Shown piece after piece: positions 36,637 through 45,606 of a DNA stretch of 64,000 nucleotides (the first letter of the stretch is position 1; each line of letters begins with the position of its first letter). Source of the DNA: Fusicatenibacter saccharivorans (GTDB lineage: Bacteria; Bacillota; Clostridia; Lachnospirales; Lachnospiraceae). Made by a program: the position numbers and the translations under genes. The notes under the pieces are model-generated. The model searched no databases and was not told the DNA's origin. It was given only the letters and a program-made list of their open reading frames with translations. Where the stretch lies: NCBI RefSeq assembly GCF_027667425.1, contig NZ_JAQEGR010000013.1, forward strand, positions 1-64,000, given 5' to 3'.

Positions 36637-36678
36637 AAAAAGACACCGTGTCCCGGAAGGGAAGACGGTGTCTTTTTT
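36637..36678. terminator. Bidirectional terminator between GH38 and lacI-type genes
   Basis: AAAAGACACCGT pairs with ACGGTGTCTTTT around a 16-base loop with A and T flanks on both sides. Confidence 0.8.
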
Positions 36679-36699
36679 GAAAACAGATGAAAAATAAAA

Positions 36700-37722
36700 T
36701 CAGTCACCGGTGGAATCGCGGTACAGCACGTTGGTGCCGAGATACGTAATTTCATGCGGCGTGTTCGGATATTTGATCCGGTACAGAATCTGGAGTGCCA
36801 GACGTGCGCCGAGTTCTTCGTTGAAGACCTGAACGGTCGTCAGATGTTCTGCCAGAAGATCCTCTGTATTGTTGTCGAAGCCGGATACTGCAACGTCCTC
36901 CGGTACGCGTAAGCCCCGTTTTTCGAGAAGCTGCATCAGAATGCAGGCAACGTAGTCGCTGGCGCAGACGAAAGCGTCCGGCATGCGGGACAGGGAAGAA
37001 AGGAAGGTATCGATTTCTTCACGGTACGTATCGATGCCGAGCGGTGTCGTCAGGCAGAGAGAAGAATCCACCTTTTTACCGGCATCCGCCAGAGCCTGGC
37101 AGAAACCTTCATATCGTTCGCGGTTGGACTGTGCGTAGCTGATATCACCGATGAAGCCCGGAAGGGTGCGTCCCTGCTCGAGCAGATGGCAGGTGATGCG
37201 GCGGACACTGGTGCGGCTCTCCATGAGAAGCAGGTCGCCGTTCAGCTCATCCGGGGCAACAAGAGAGGAAGTGTCCAGGAACACTTTCGGAATCTGTGTC
37301 TCTGCGAGCAGGCGCAGAAGACGCTCGTTGTACACATTCAGAACGATGATGCCGTGAACATTTCCGTTTGTAAGAGTCGGCGGGAGAAAATACGTTTTAT
37401 CCGCCGAAGTCGGAAGATACGTGTAAACGAGATTGACATTGTGTGTCGAAAATACTTTTGCAATTTGGTGGATGATGGTCATCCAGAAAAGTGAGGTTTC
37501 CGGTCTGCAGACGGCAACTGCAATGTTGACCGGCGTGGTCTCCTCTGCGCTCTGCGGATACTGAAAATCCTCCGGGATGGCATAGCCGAGTTCCTGGGCT
37601 TTGGCGATGACCTTGGTGCGCAGGGAATCGGAGACGCCTTCGTGTCCGCTGAACACCTTCCAGACCGTAGTCCGGGAGATGCCCAGGGAGTTCGCGATTT
37701 CCTGTAACGTTACTTTTTTCAT
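36700..37722 (-). CDS. LacI-family transcriptional regulator of the glycan locus
   Basis: 340 residues. The N-terminal helix-turn-helix (LQEIANSLGISRTTVWKVF) and hinge helix occupy residues 1-60, and a periplasmic-binding-protein-like sugar-sensing domain fills the rest (VSGFDN, LTTVQVFNEELGARL). The recognition helix reads TTVWKV rather than the common ATVSRV, so its operator may differ from the textbook type. It lies in the middle of the glycan genes on the opposite strand, 51 bases downstream of a CBM9-like gene with which it may be co-transcribed. A candidate operator (ACTTAACGTG) sits just before it. The likely inducer is a product of N-glycan breakdown such as a GlcNAc- or mannose-containing sugar. 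Confidence 0.85.
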   Translation of the reverse strand: MKKVTLQEIANSLGISRTTVWKVFSGHEGVSDSLRTKVIAKAQELGYAIPEDFQYPQSAEETTPVNIAVAVCRPETSLFWMTIIHQIAKVFSTHNVNLVYTYLPTSADKTYFLPPTLTNGNVHGIIVLNVYNERLLRLLAETQIPKVFLDTSSLVAPDELNGDLLLMESRTSVRRITCHLLEQGRTLPGFIGDISYAQSNRERYEGFCQALADAGKKVDSSLCLTTPLGIDTYREEIDTFLSSLSRMPDAFVCASDYVACILMQLLEKRGLRVPEDVAVSGFDNNTEDLLAEHLTTVQVFNEELGARLALQILYRIKYPNTPHEITYLGTNVLYRDSTGD

Positions 37723-37768
37723 AGTTTAAACCGATCCTGTTACAAATTTTGAGTGCTAACACATATTA

Positions 37769-37783
37769 TACACTTAACGTGTA
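37769..37783. promoter_or_regulatory. Candidate LacI autoregulatory operator
   Basis: TACAC and GTGTA flank TTAAC; the 9-mer ACTTAACGT within it matches the palindrome upstream of the GH20 gene. It overlaps the end of the CBM9-like gene and lies about 50 bases before the LacI start codon. Confidence 0.4.
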
Positions 37784-38841
37784 ACTTTTTCAACCTTTCC
37801 ATTGGAAGACAGAAGGAGTAAATGTGCTCCGTCGGCACTCGGGCAGGTGATCAGGTAAGAGTGGCTTGTGGTCTCAATGGTGTAGTCAAGAGCTTTGACG
37901 GTTTTGTTGAAGTCATTTGGAGCGTAAGCGGCAAGGGTCTCCTGTAAGACGGTAAGACTGTCGCTGTAGGAACCGGTTGTCTCAAACAGAATGTTTTCTG
38001 CGTAATACAGCTTGCGGAGTTCCCATTTGCGGTATTCGTCCTCCGGAATCGTGATGTCACACGGTGCGTCGTCGCGGTCGTCAGAGAAGAAAACGAAAGA
38101 CCAGAGTTCCGGGTAATGAATGTTGATGACACCGGTCGGAGCCCATACCCAGTTGTCCTCCGGGAGAACGTTTCCGGCTTCATTGGTACGTTTTACATAA
38201 GTGTTGTCCTTGATGTCCACTTTCCACTGAACACGGGAGAAGTTCATACGGTAGAATTCTCCGTTTTTCGGTGCGCGGCGTTCTTTCTGATACTCATAGA
38301 GAGCAGCGAACGGAATGACAACCTCAACGCTCCAGCACTTGTTTTCTGCGGATGGATCGTTGATGGAGCCATCTACATGAACAGCGGTGCGCAGACCGTG
38401 CATGTCGTAGCCATTGAGGCCGCTTCCGCCGTCACGGTATGGCTCGGAAAGAAACAGATCCCATACCGTGTTCAGAACGTTCATTTCGAACTCATAGTAA
38501 TGGTACGTATCAGAATCCGGGTCAACGAAGATTTCAAAATCGTTGTCGAGGAAAATGACGGAGTCGCGCTCGGTCTGGTGTCCCCAGATTTCATCGCCGT
38601 CAAGCACGGCTGCTACGTAAAGGTTCTCGTCATCCCAGAGCATTTTTGCACGGGTGACAAAGCGCGGAAGCGGCATGTGGCTTCCTTCGATATCGAGAAA
38701 TTCGTCGGTATACGGGGCATCTTCCCAGAATGGTTTGTTGATGTTTCCGTCTAACTCGAACGGCTTTTTTGCGCGGTGGCAGGTGTAAACCGGCGGTGCG
38801 AACGGGACTGCCGGAACCGGAATTGTGATGTTTGTACTCAT
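37774..38841 (-). CDS. Cytosolic CBM9-like carbohydrate-binding protein
   Basis: 355 residues. Residues about 25-245 match the CBM9-like beta-sandwich fold (KPFELDGNINKPFWEDAPY, then AKMLWDDENLYVAAVLDGDE, NDFEIFVDPDSDTYHYYEFE and SVEVVIPFAAL). Aromatic residues such as those in DTYHYYEFEMN could line a sugar site. A C-terminal region of about 110 residues is not recognised. No signal peptide or lipobox is present, which is odd since CBM9 modules normally sit on secreted enzymes. It is encoded inside the glycan locus, in line with the LacI gene. A chaperone-like or uncharacterised enzymatic role on imported glycans is possible; catalysis cannot be claimed. Confidence 0.7.
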   Translation of the reverse strand: MSTNITIPVPAVPFAPPVYTCHRAKKPFELDGNINKPFWEDAPYTDEFLDIEGSHMPLPRFVTRAKMLWDDENLYVAAVLDGDEIWGHQTERDSVIFLDNDFEIFVDPDSDTYHYYEFEMNVLNTVWDLFLSEPYRDGGSGLNGYDMHGLRTAVHVDGSINDPSAENKCWSVEVVIPFAALYEYQKERRAPKNGEFYRMNFSRVQWKVDIKDNTYVKRTNEAGNVLPEDNWVWAPTGVINIHYPELWSFVFFSDDRDDAPCDITIPEDEYRKWELRKLYYAENILFETTGSYSDSLTVLQETLAAYAPNDFNKTVKALDYTIETTSHSYLITCPSADGAHLLLLSSNGKVEKVTR

Positions 38842-38888
38842 AGTAAAAATCTCCCTTTCAAATATTTACTGTTAAGCTTTTTTAGAAA

Positions 38889-38905
38889 ACACGCGGAAAA
38901 CGTGT
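38889..38905. promoter_or_regulatory. Inverted repeat upstream of the CBM9-like gene
   Basis: ACACG and CGTGT are separated by 7 bases, about 50 bases before the start codon on the minus strand. It is a possible regulator site in the divergent region between the CBM9-like and GH3 genes. Confidence 0.3.
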
Positions 38906-38953
38906 CGACAAAAGGTATCATAACACCAGAAGTAATAAAATTCAACATTAAAA

Positions 38954-39013
38954 TGAACAAAAATGAACGAAAGATAACTTACTGTGGACAAAATGAAAAG
39001 AATGCGGTACAAT
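38954..39013 (+). promoter_or_regulatory. Promoter and TGAAC repeats upstream of GH3
   Basis: The promoter is TGGACA (38985-38990), 17-base spacer, TACAAT (39008-39013). Immediately upstream lie TGAACA (38954), TGAACG (38964, in AAATGAACGAAAGA) and TAAC (38975), in the same order as upstream of the GH130 gene. Confidence 0.55.
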
Positions 39014-39058
39014 AAAGCCACTTGAAATAAGGAGAAGGACAAGGAGGAAACAAAAACA

Positions 39059-41299
39059 ATGGAAGCATATCAGAATGCGGCCCTTTCCCCGGAAGAGCGC
39101 GCAAAAGACCTGCTCGGAAAAATGACGCTGCAGGAAAAAGTAGGACAGTTAAATCAGCGTCTGTACGGATTCCGGATTTACGAGAGACAGGGTGAGGAGT
39201 TTACACTGACAGAGGAATTTAAAGAGGAAGTAGAGCGCATGGGAGGGCTTGGCGTCCTGTACGGCCTGTACCGTGCCGATCCGTGGGCAGATAAAGATGA
39301 GAAGACCGGCATTGTGCTGGAACTTTCCGCAAAAGCCTATAATATAGTACAGAAATATGTGATCGATCATTCCCGCCTCGGCATCCCGATGATGATGAGC
39401 ACCGAGTGCCCGCACGGCCATCAGGCGCTCGGCGGCGGTCTGCTTCCGGTCAACCTGGCAGCAGGCGCAACATTCGACCCGGAACTTCTTTCCGAAGGCT
39501 ACAAGGCATGCGGAAAACAGTTAAAGAGCGGTCATGTGGATCTGGCGCTGATGTCGGCGCTCGATATGGCGCGCGACCCGAGATGGGGAAGAAGTGAGGA
39601 GTGCTACTCTGAAGACCCGTGCCTTGCCGCATCCATGGCAAAAGCGGCAGTCACCGGTATGCAGTCCACCGGTGTCGGCAGTGTGGCAAAACACTTCTGC
39701 GCACAGGGCGAGACAACCGGAGGTGTGAACGCGAGTGCTGCAAGAATCGGCGAGCGGGAGCTGCGGGAAATCCATTTTCCATCGGCAAAAGCGTGCTGTG
39801 AAGCAGGCGTGGAAGGCATCATGGCGGCATACAACGAGATCGACGGCGTGTACTGCCACAGAAACGCATGGCTGCTCCGCGATGTTCTGCGCGGTGAAAT
39901 GGGCTTTGACGGCATTGTGATGGCAGATGGTTTGGCTGTAGATTTCCTTAAGAATACCGAGGGTGATACTCTGCATGCAGGCGTTGCAGCGAGAAAAGCC
40001 GGTGTGGATGTGAGCCTCTGGGATGAAGCGTTCAGCCGTCTCGGCGAGGCCGTAGAGCAGGGACTTCTCGATGAGAGCGAGATCGACGAGTCTGTTCTCA
40101 AAGTTCTGAAGCTGAAATTTGAAAAGGGTCTGTTTGAACATCCTTATATGGAAGAAAACATGCTCACCCCGGAAGAAGCCGGGATCCCGGAAGTATCTCT
40201 TTCCCTGGCACGGGAGTCCGCTGTTCTTCTGAAAAACGAGGAGAGTGTGCTGCCGCTTGCTAAGAAGTACAAAAAAGTAGCTGTGATCGGCTATCACGCA
40301 GCAGACCGTTATTGCATGCTCGGCGACTACACCCCGCCGGTTCCGGAAAGCGAGTGCGTCACCGTCCTTCAGGGCATGAAACAGGAAGCACCGGAGGGCG
40401 TGGAAGTTTCCTATGCAATGGGAAGTGAATTTTCAGAGGCTGACGAGGACGAGAAAGCAAAAGCACTGGCACTTGCAGCAAAGAGCGATGTGATCGTAGC
40501 TGTTGTCGGCGGTTCTTCTTCCCGTTTCGGCGGAGCTGTGTTCGATGCAAACGGTGCAGCATCCAAGGGAACCGGCAGCCGTTCGATGGACTGCGGCGAG
40601 GGAATGGACACCGCAAAGGTTCACATCCCGGCAGCACAGGAAGAACTGGTTGCAGAGCTTGCCCGCCTTGGCAAGCCGATGGTAACCGTTGTGATCGCAG
40701 GAAGAGCATACTGCATCGAGGATATCGAAAATGCTTCGAATGCCCTTCTGTATGCGTTTTATCCGGGTCCGATGGGCGGCAAGGCCGTTGCAGAGATGCT
40801 CTACGGAACCACGAATCCGTCCGGCCGTCTCCCGGTATCCATGCCGCGCCACGCCGGTCAGATTCCGGTGTGCTACAATTACCGTACCTCCGTCGTTCCG
40901 GCATACTGCGATATGACGAGCCAGCCGCTGCATACGTTCGGTGAGGGAAAATCCTACACGACGTTTGCGTGCAGCGATGTTTCCGTGAACAAAGAAGAAA
41001 ACGGTGCTGCCGTTTCGTTTACCGTAGAGAACACCGGTGCCATGGCAGGAACCTCCGTTCCGTGTCTGTATGTGCGGAAACGTTCCGGCGGTGTGGTAGC
41101 GAGAATCAAAGAGCTGAAAGCTTTTACCAGAATTTCTCTTGCACCGGGTGAGAAAAAAGAAGTTTCGTTCCAGCTTTCCAAAGAGGAGATGAACTTTGTC
41201 CAGATTCCGGGAAAACCGGAAGTGATCTGCCATGACTATGAGCTGATGCTCGAGGATGGAGCAGAGAAATGGTGGAGCGGAAATGTAACTGAAATGTAA
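39059..41299 (+). CDS. GH3 family beta-glycosidase, cytosolic
   Basis: 746 residues, no signal peptide. An N-terminal TIM barrel (about 1-330) with the conserved VAKHFCAQG pair and ERELREIHFPSAKA is followed by an alpha/beta sandwich (about 380-590). A fibronectin-III-like C-terminal domain (VENTGAMAGTSVPCLYV) ends the protein. The nucleophile is expected at Asp290 in GIVMADGLAVD; the residue after it is Gly where most beta-glucosidases have Trp (SDW), so the sugar specificity may be unusual. The layout matches beta-glucosidase/xylosidase types rather than the NagZ type. In this locus it may remove a beta-linked terminal sugar. It has its own promoter and terminator. Confidence 0.85.
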   Translation: MEAYQNAALSPEERAKDLLGKMTLQEKVGQLNQRLYGFRIYERQGEEFTLTEEFKEEVERMGGLGVLYGLYRADPWADKDEKTGIVLELSAKAYNIVQKYVIDHSRLGIPMMMSTECPHGHQALGGGLLPVNLAAGATFDPELLSEGYKACGKQLKSGHVDLALMSALDMARDPRWGRSEECYSEDPCLAASMAKAAVTGMQSTGVGSVAKHFCAQGETTGGVNASAARIGERELREIHFPSAKACCEAGVEGIMAAYNEIDGVYCHRNAWLLRDVLRGEMGFDGIVMADGLAVDFLKNTEGDTLHAGVAARKAGVDVSLWDEAFSRLGEAVEQGLLDESEIDESVLKVLKLKFEKGLFEHPYMEENMLTPEEAGIPEVSLSLARESAVLLKNEESVLPLAKKYKKVAVIGYHAADRYCMLGDYTPPVPESECVTVLQGMKQEAPEGVEVSYAMGSEFSEADEDEKAKALALAAKSDVIVAVVGGSSSRFGGAVFDANGAASKGTGSRSMDCGEGMDTAKVHIPAAQEELVAELARLGKPMVTVVIAGRAYCIEDIENASNALLYAFYPGPMGGKAVAEMLYGTTNPSGRLPVSMPRHAGQIPVCYNYRTSVVPAYCDMTSQPLHTFGEGKSYTTFACSDVSVNKEENGAAVSFTVENTGAMAGTSVPCLYVRKRSGGVVARIKELKAFTRISLAPGEKKEVSFQLSKEEMNFVQIPGKPEVICHDYELMLEDGAEKWWSGNVTEM

Positions 41300-41339
41300 G
41301 GCTTGACGGAAGATAATATAAAAAGTAATAAAACTGAAC

Positions 41340-41389
41340 AAAGGGAGAAAATATGTTGCGAAACAAAACGACGTATTTTCTCCCTTTTT
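41340..41389 (+). terminator. Terminator after the GH3 gene
   Basis: AAGGGAGAAAATA pairs with TATTTTCTCCCTT around a loop of about 20 bases and ends in TTTTT. The rest of the 455-base gap up to the permease gene holds only the promoter at 41551-41579; no gene was recognised in it. Confidence 0.7.
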
Positions 41390-41550
41390 GTTTCTTTGAA
41401 ATGGACGAAAATACGAAAAAAGATAACATGGATCACGGCCGCAAGGGACAGAAAAACCGAAAAACGCGTCGAAATATAGGAAAAGTGCCTAAAAAACGCC
41501 TGCTTAAATTGCGTAAAAGTAACAAACTGGTATATATGTTCAATTAATGG

Positions 41551-41579
41551 TTGACAAATAAGGTAACAAAAGGTAAAAT
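41551..41579 (+). promoter_or_regulatory. Promoter of the ABC transporter operon
   Basis: TTGACA (41551-41556), 17-base spacer, TAAAAT (41574-41579). The leader to the permease start is about 170 bases long. Confidence 0.7.
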
Positions 41580-41754
41580 AAATTCAACAAAACAGTGTTG
41601 GATAAATCTTAAATCACAGATTTGATTGTAGCAGTTGCACAAAAAAGAAGGAACACGCGAGGATGATGCGAAAGCAAAATGTTCAAAATGTTTACGACCG
41701 GAAATGCGACAATCAAGGAAAACACGAAACCTTTAAAAGGGAGGAAAAAGAGAA

Positions 41755-42690
41755 ATGAAAGAGAAACCAACAAAAGCAAAGAAAAAAGGCCGTACCATCC
41801 GCGCCTTTAAGAGAGACATCTCGCTTTGGCTTTTCTGTGTTCCGGGCGTGATCCTGACATTCATCTTCAGCTACATTCCGATGTATGGTGTACAGATCGC
41901 GTTCCGCCGCTTCAATGCGACGGCCGGAATCACTAAGAGCCCGTGGGTAGGCATGTACTACTTTGAGAGATTCTTCAACTCTCCATACTTTGCATCCACC
42001 ATCAAGAACACGTTGATCCTGAGTCTGTACGGACTGGTCGTATCATTCCCGATTCCGATCATCCTGGCACTGATGCTGAACTCCTTCCGCCATAAGAGAT
42101 ACCGGAAAGTGATCCAGACCGTCACCTACGCGCCGAACTTCATTTCTACCGTAGTTATGTGCGGTATGATCATTCTGTTCCTGTCTCCGTCCGTCGGTGT
42201 TATCAACCACGTACTGGAAGCAATCGGAATTCCGGCGGTCAACTTCATGGCGAAGAAAGCGTACTGGAGACACATTTATGTGTGGACCGGCGTATGGCAG
42301 AGTACAGGATGGAGCTCTGTTATCTACTTCGCAGCACTCGCCGGCATCAGCCCGGAGCTGCATGAAGCGGCAAAGGTAGACGGCGCGACGAAATTACAGC
42401 TGATCCGTCACATCGACCTTCCGCTGATCATGCCGACCGCGACCATTCTTCTGATTATGAACTGCGGAAGCATTCTTTCCGTCGGCTTTGAAAAAGCCTT
42501 CCTTCTGCAGAACAACCTGAATGCCAGTGTATCCGAGATCATTTCCACCTACGTCTATAAGGTCGGTCTGATCAACAACGATATGTCGTATTCTTCAGCA
42601 ATCGGTCTGTTCAACACCATCGTAAACATGGTTATGCTGATCATTGTCAATACGATATCTGATAAACTTTCGGGCAACAGCCTGTGGTAG
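41755..42690 (+). CDS. Sugar ABC transporter permease, LplB type
   Basis: 311 residues with six predicted membrane helices and the conserved loop that docks the ATPase (ELHEAAKVDGATKLQLIRHI, followed by DLPLIMP). It belongs to the LplB family of CUT1-like oligosaccharide importers found in glycan loci of Firmicutes. It forms a heterodimer with the next gene product. AAAAGGGAGGAAAAAG supplies a strong ribosome site. No ATPase gene is present in the locus, so a shared MsmK-type ATPase encoded elsewhere must energise transport (inference from the family). Confidence 0.9.
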   Translation: MKEKPTKAKKKGRTIRAFKRDISLWLFCVPGVILTFIFSYIPMYGVQIAFRRFNATAGITKSPWVGMYYFERFFNSPYFASTIKNTLILSLYGLVVSFPIPIILALMLNSFRHKRYRKVIQTVTYAPNFISTVVMCGMIILFLSPSVGVINHVLEAIGIPAVNFMAKKAYWRHIYVWTGVWQSTGWSSVIYFAALAGISPELHEAAKVDGATKLQLIRHIDLPLIMPTATILLIMNCGSILSVGFEKAFLLQNNLNASVSEIISTYVYKVGLINNDMSYSSAIGLFNTIVNMVMLIIVNTISDKLSGNSLW

Positions 42691-42704
42691 GAGGAAACAA
42701 AAAC

Positions 42705-43634
42705 ATGAGTAAAGAAAATACCGCAGTGACAAAAAAGAAAATAAAACGCTGCAAAGAGGACGTCGTTTTTGACGCAGCCTGCTTCATTATCCTGACGCTG
42801 GTTCTGTTTGTTGTGGCATATCCGCTGTACTGGGTTATCATTTCATCCATCAGTGCGCCAAGCGCCGTATCGAGTGGTAAAGTACTGCTTCACCCGATCG
42901 GATTTACCCTGAAGGGCTACGCAGAAGTATTTAAAAACGACCAGGTTATGAGAGGCTTTTTAAACTCCCTGATCATCACCTTCTGCGGTGTCATGGTCAA
43001 CCTGATCGTAACGCTTCCGACATCATATGCACTTTCCAGAAGCAATTTCTCCGGAAAGAAACCGATCACCATTTTTTACCTGATCACCATGTTCTTCGGC
43101 GGCGGTCTGATCCCTACCTATCTGGTTATTCAGAGACTGCAGATGCTGAACACGATCTGGGCACTGATTCTTCCGGGATGCTTAAGCGTATACAACATGA
43201 TCGTGGCAAGAACCTTCTTCAAGTCGAACATTTCGGAAGAGCTGTATGAGGCAGCTGAAATTGACGGCTGCACCCAGGCGAGATTCTTTTTCCAGATTGC
43301 ACTTCCGCTTTCCAAAGCGATCATCGCAATTCTGGTTCTGTACTATGGTGTCGGTCACTGGAACTCATACTTCTCAGCACTCGTTTATATTTCGGACAAA
43401 GCAAAGTATCCGTTGCAGCTGGTTCTGCGTAACATCCTGATCACGAACCAGACCGCGCTGTCCCAGACAGCAACAACTGCGGCAGCAAGAGCAGCACTGC
43501 AGGAAAAACAGCAGCTGATCGACGTTATGAAATACTCGCTGATCATCATCAGCAGTATCCCGGTTCTGGTTATGTACCCACTGGTGCAGAAGCACTTTGT
43601 AAAGGGTGTTATGATCGGATCCATGAAGGGTTGA
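42705..43634 (+). CDS. Sugar ABC transporter permease, YtcP type
   Basis: 309 residues, six membrane helices and the ATPase-docking loop (ELYEAAEIDGCTQARFFFQI, then ALPLSKA). It is the second permease of the importer. The ATG at 42705 follows TAGGAGGAAAC and is preferred over an in-frame GTG at 42684 inside that region. It ends 137 bases before the binding-protein gene. The C-terminus HFVKGVMIGSMKG is typical of the family. Confidence 0.9.
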   Translation: MSKENTAVTKKKIKRCKEDVVFDAACFIILTLVLFVVAYPLYWVIISSISAPSAVSSGKVLLHPIGFTLKGYAEVFKNDQVMRGFLNSLIITFCGVMVNLIVTLPTSYALSRSNFSGKKPITIFYLITMFFGGGLIPTYLVIQRLQMLNTIWALILPGCLSVYNMIVARTFFKSNISEELYEAAEIDGCTQARFFFQIALPLSKAIIAILVLYYGVGHWNSYFSALVYISDKAKYPLQLVLRNILITNQTALSQTATTAAARAALQEKQQLIDVMKYSLIIISSIPVLVMYPLVQKHFVKGVMIGSMKG

Positions 43635-43727
43635 TTTACAAGAAGAAGTTTTTTTAACGATTTATCTGCCGCACGGGAAACGGCGGTATGTAAATAAAGA
43701 GTCCGGACAACGGACAGGCAAAAGCGC

Positions 43728-43752
43728 TTCCGGCGGGAAAATGCCGCCGGAA
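43728..43752 (+). promoter_or_regulatory. GC-rich hairpin before the binding-protein gene
   Basis: TTCCGGCGG pairs with CCGCCGGAA around a 7-base loop, with no T-run, directly before the ribosome site of the lipoprotein gene. It may stabilise a processed mRNA so that the binding protein is made in excess over the permeases. Confidence 0.45.
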
Positions 43753-43772
43753 CAACACAGGAGGGAAAAATC

Positions 43773-45413
43773 ATGAAAAGAAAAGCAGTCGCAGCAGTTT
43801 TAACTGCAGTAATGGTGGCATCTATGTTTACCGGATGTGGAAGTGATAATGGAAGCAGCTCGGCAAAGAGTGCTTCTGCAGCATCCGCAGCATCCGCAGC
43901 AAACGACACCGTGGATGAGGACGGAAAAGTAAACGGCATTATGTATCAGGAAGGTCTTCCGCTGGTAGACGAGGGAGATTACACCTTCTCCATCTTCTGC
44001 GATGATTCCAGCGAATCCGGCGAGTTTATCATGCTCGATGAGTTCAAAAAACAGACCAATGTAGACGTTGACCTGAAAATTTATCCATACGAAACAGCAA
44101 CGGAGAGACTGAATCTGGATCTGAACTCCGGAGATTACGCGGATGTGATCGGCGGATGGACCTTAAGCGATAATGCAATCCTCACCTATGGTGTAAACCA
44201 GGGCGTATTCATTCCGCTGGAAGATTATTTTGAGAAATATTGCCCGAACATTTCTGCGATCCTGGATCTGCCGGGTGTAAGAGAAAAAATGACAGCACCG
44301 GACGGACACATCTACACAATTCCGTACGTATGTACCGATACAACCGTTGGATACAGCCCATACATCAATACGAAATGGCTGGAGAATGTTGGCATGAGCA
44401 TGCCGACCACTACAGACGAGTTTGAGGCAGTCTTGAAAGCCTTCAAAGAGCAGGATGCAAACGGCAACGGTGACGCTTCCGATGAAATCCCGTTCTCTAC
44501 CGACCCGAACAACAAACATATCGAGGCTATGGCCGGTTACTTCGGACTTCCGATGAACAAACTTGGTATTGCAATCCAGAATGAAAAGGTTGTTTACGGC
44601 GGTGTCAGCGATACATACCGTGAGTTCCTTTCCTGGTTCCACAAACTGTATGCAGAAGGACTCGTAGACGTAGAGCTTTACACACAGGACAGCTCCACAT
44701 GGGAAGGTAAAGGAAATCAGGACCTGTACGGCGTTTCCATCGCATACGGAAGCAACGAGTTTACCGGAATCCCGGCTGCAGAGGAAAGAGGCGATTTCGA
44801 CTCCATGCCTGTTCTGAACACAGACAAAGACGGAATCTGGCTGCGCGATACGGAAGGCTTCAGCGTATACAGAACCCAGGCTGTCATCACAAACAAGGCA
44901 GAGCATCCGGAAATCATCTGCCGCTGGTTTGACAATGCATTCGCACTGGAGAACGGCATCGGCTGCAACAGAGGACCGGTTGGTGTGATTGTAAACAAAG
45001 AGGATGACGGATACCATGCGATTGACACCACCACACTGTCTGAGGAAGATCAGGAAAAATATTCCTGGGGCAATCTGTGGCCGCAGTCTCTGCCGAAATA
45101 TCTGCCGGTAGACTTCGAGTTTGTAGAAGAGCATCCGATGTATGATGAGAAAAAAGCAACAGAGGAAGCTTATGAGGCAAATCTGACCAAAGAAATTATT
45201 CCGTCCTACTGGATTGACTTGGATAAAATTGATACCTTCTCTGATACGAACACAGCAATCAAAGATTTCTTTGAGCAGCAGCAGGCGCAGTTCGTATGCG
45301 GCGAGCTTGACATTGACAACGATGCTGACTGGCAGGCTTATGTAGATGGTATGTACTCTCTGGGACTTGAGGACTGGGTAGCAACTCAGGGTATCGAGGA
45401 AATCGCGAAATAA
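43773..45413 (+). CDS. Oligosaccharide-binding lipoprotein of the ABC importer
   Basis: 546 residues. A lipoprotein signal peptide ends at Cys22 in MFTGC, followed by a Ser/Ala-rich linker. A type 1 extracellular solute-binding domain of the LipO/LplA kind follows (EFKKQTNVDVDLKIYPYETA, then LDLNSGDYADVIGGWTLSD). It contains a calcium-loop-like DANGNGDASDEIPF segment. It delivers oligosaccharides to the two permeases encoded just upstream. Given the enzymes around it, the ligand is probably an N-glycan-derived oligosaccharide or glyco-amino acid; that is inference. CAGGAGG lies before the start, and a terminator follows. Confidence 0.9.
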   Translation: MKRKAVAAVLTAVMVASMFTGCGSDNGSSSAKSASAASAASAANDTVDEDGKVNGIMYQEGLPLVDEGDYTFSIFCDDSSESGEFIMLDEFKKQTNVDVDLKIYPYETATERLNLDLNSGDYADVIGGWTLSDNAILTYGVNQGVFIPLEDYFEKYCPNISAILDLPGVREKMTAPDGHIYTIPYVCTDTTVGYSPYINTKWLENVGMSMPTTTDEFEAVLKAFKEQDANGNGDASDEIPFSTDPNNKHIEAMAGYFGLPMNKLGIAIQNEKVVYGGVSDTYREFLSWFHKLYAEGLVDVELYTQDSSTWEGKGNQDLYGVSIAYGSNEFTGIPAAEERGDFDSMPVLNTDKDGIWLRDTEGFSVYRTQAVITNKAEHPEIICRWFDNAFALENGIGCNRGPVGVIVNKEDDGYHAIDTTTLSEEDQEKYSWGNLWPQSLPKYLPVDFEFVEEHPMYDEKKATEEAYEANLTKEIIPSYWIDLDKIDTFSDTNTAIKDFFEQQQAQFVCGELDIDNDADWQAYVDGMYSLGLEDWVATQGIEEIAK

Positions 45414-45449
45414 ACAGGAAAAGGTAACGATATTTCCTGTGGCGTGAAA

Positions 45450-45491
45450 AAAGGCATATTACAGTGTAAAACGGTAATATGCCTTTCTTTT
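45450..45491 (+). terminator. Terminator of the ABC transporter operon
   Basis: A thirteen-base stem, AAAGGCATATTAC / GTAATATGCCTTT, is followed by CTTTTT. A TATAAT box for the next genes lies at 45506-45511. Confidence 0.8.
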
Positions 45492-45606
45492 TGGGCAAGA
45501 ACTGATATAATGGGAAGAAACAATAAAGGGGTAATTAGATCGGATAAAAAAGCTATGCCCGGAGTCTTTTAATCCGGGAGTACAAAAAAAGGAGGAGCTG
45601 GAAGAG

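Noticed and set aside
41353..41547. Open frame of 64 codons upstream of the permease genes
   Set aside because: It starts inside the GH3 terminator, has a random Lys/Arg-rich composition and no ribosome site. It was treated as non-coding leader.
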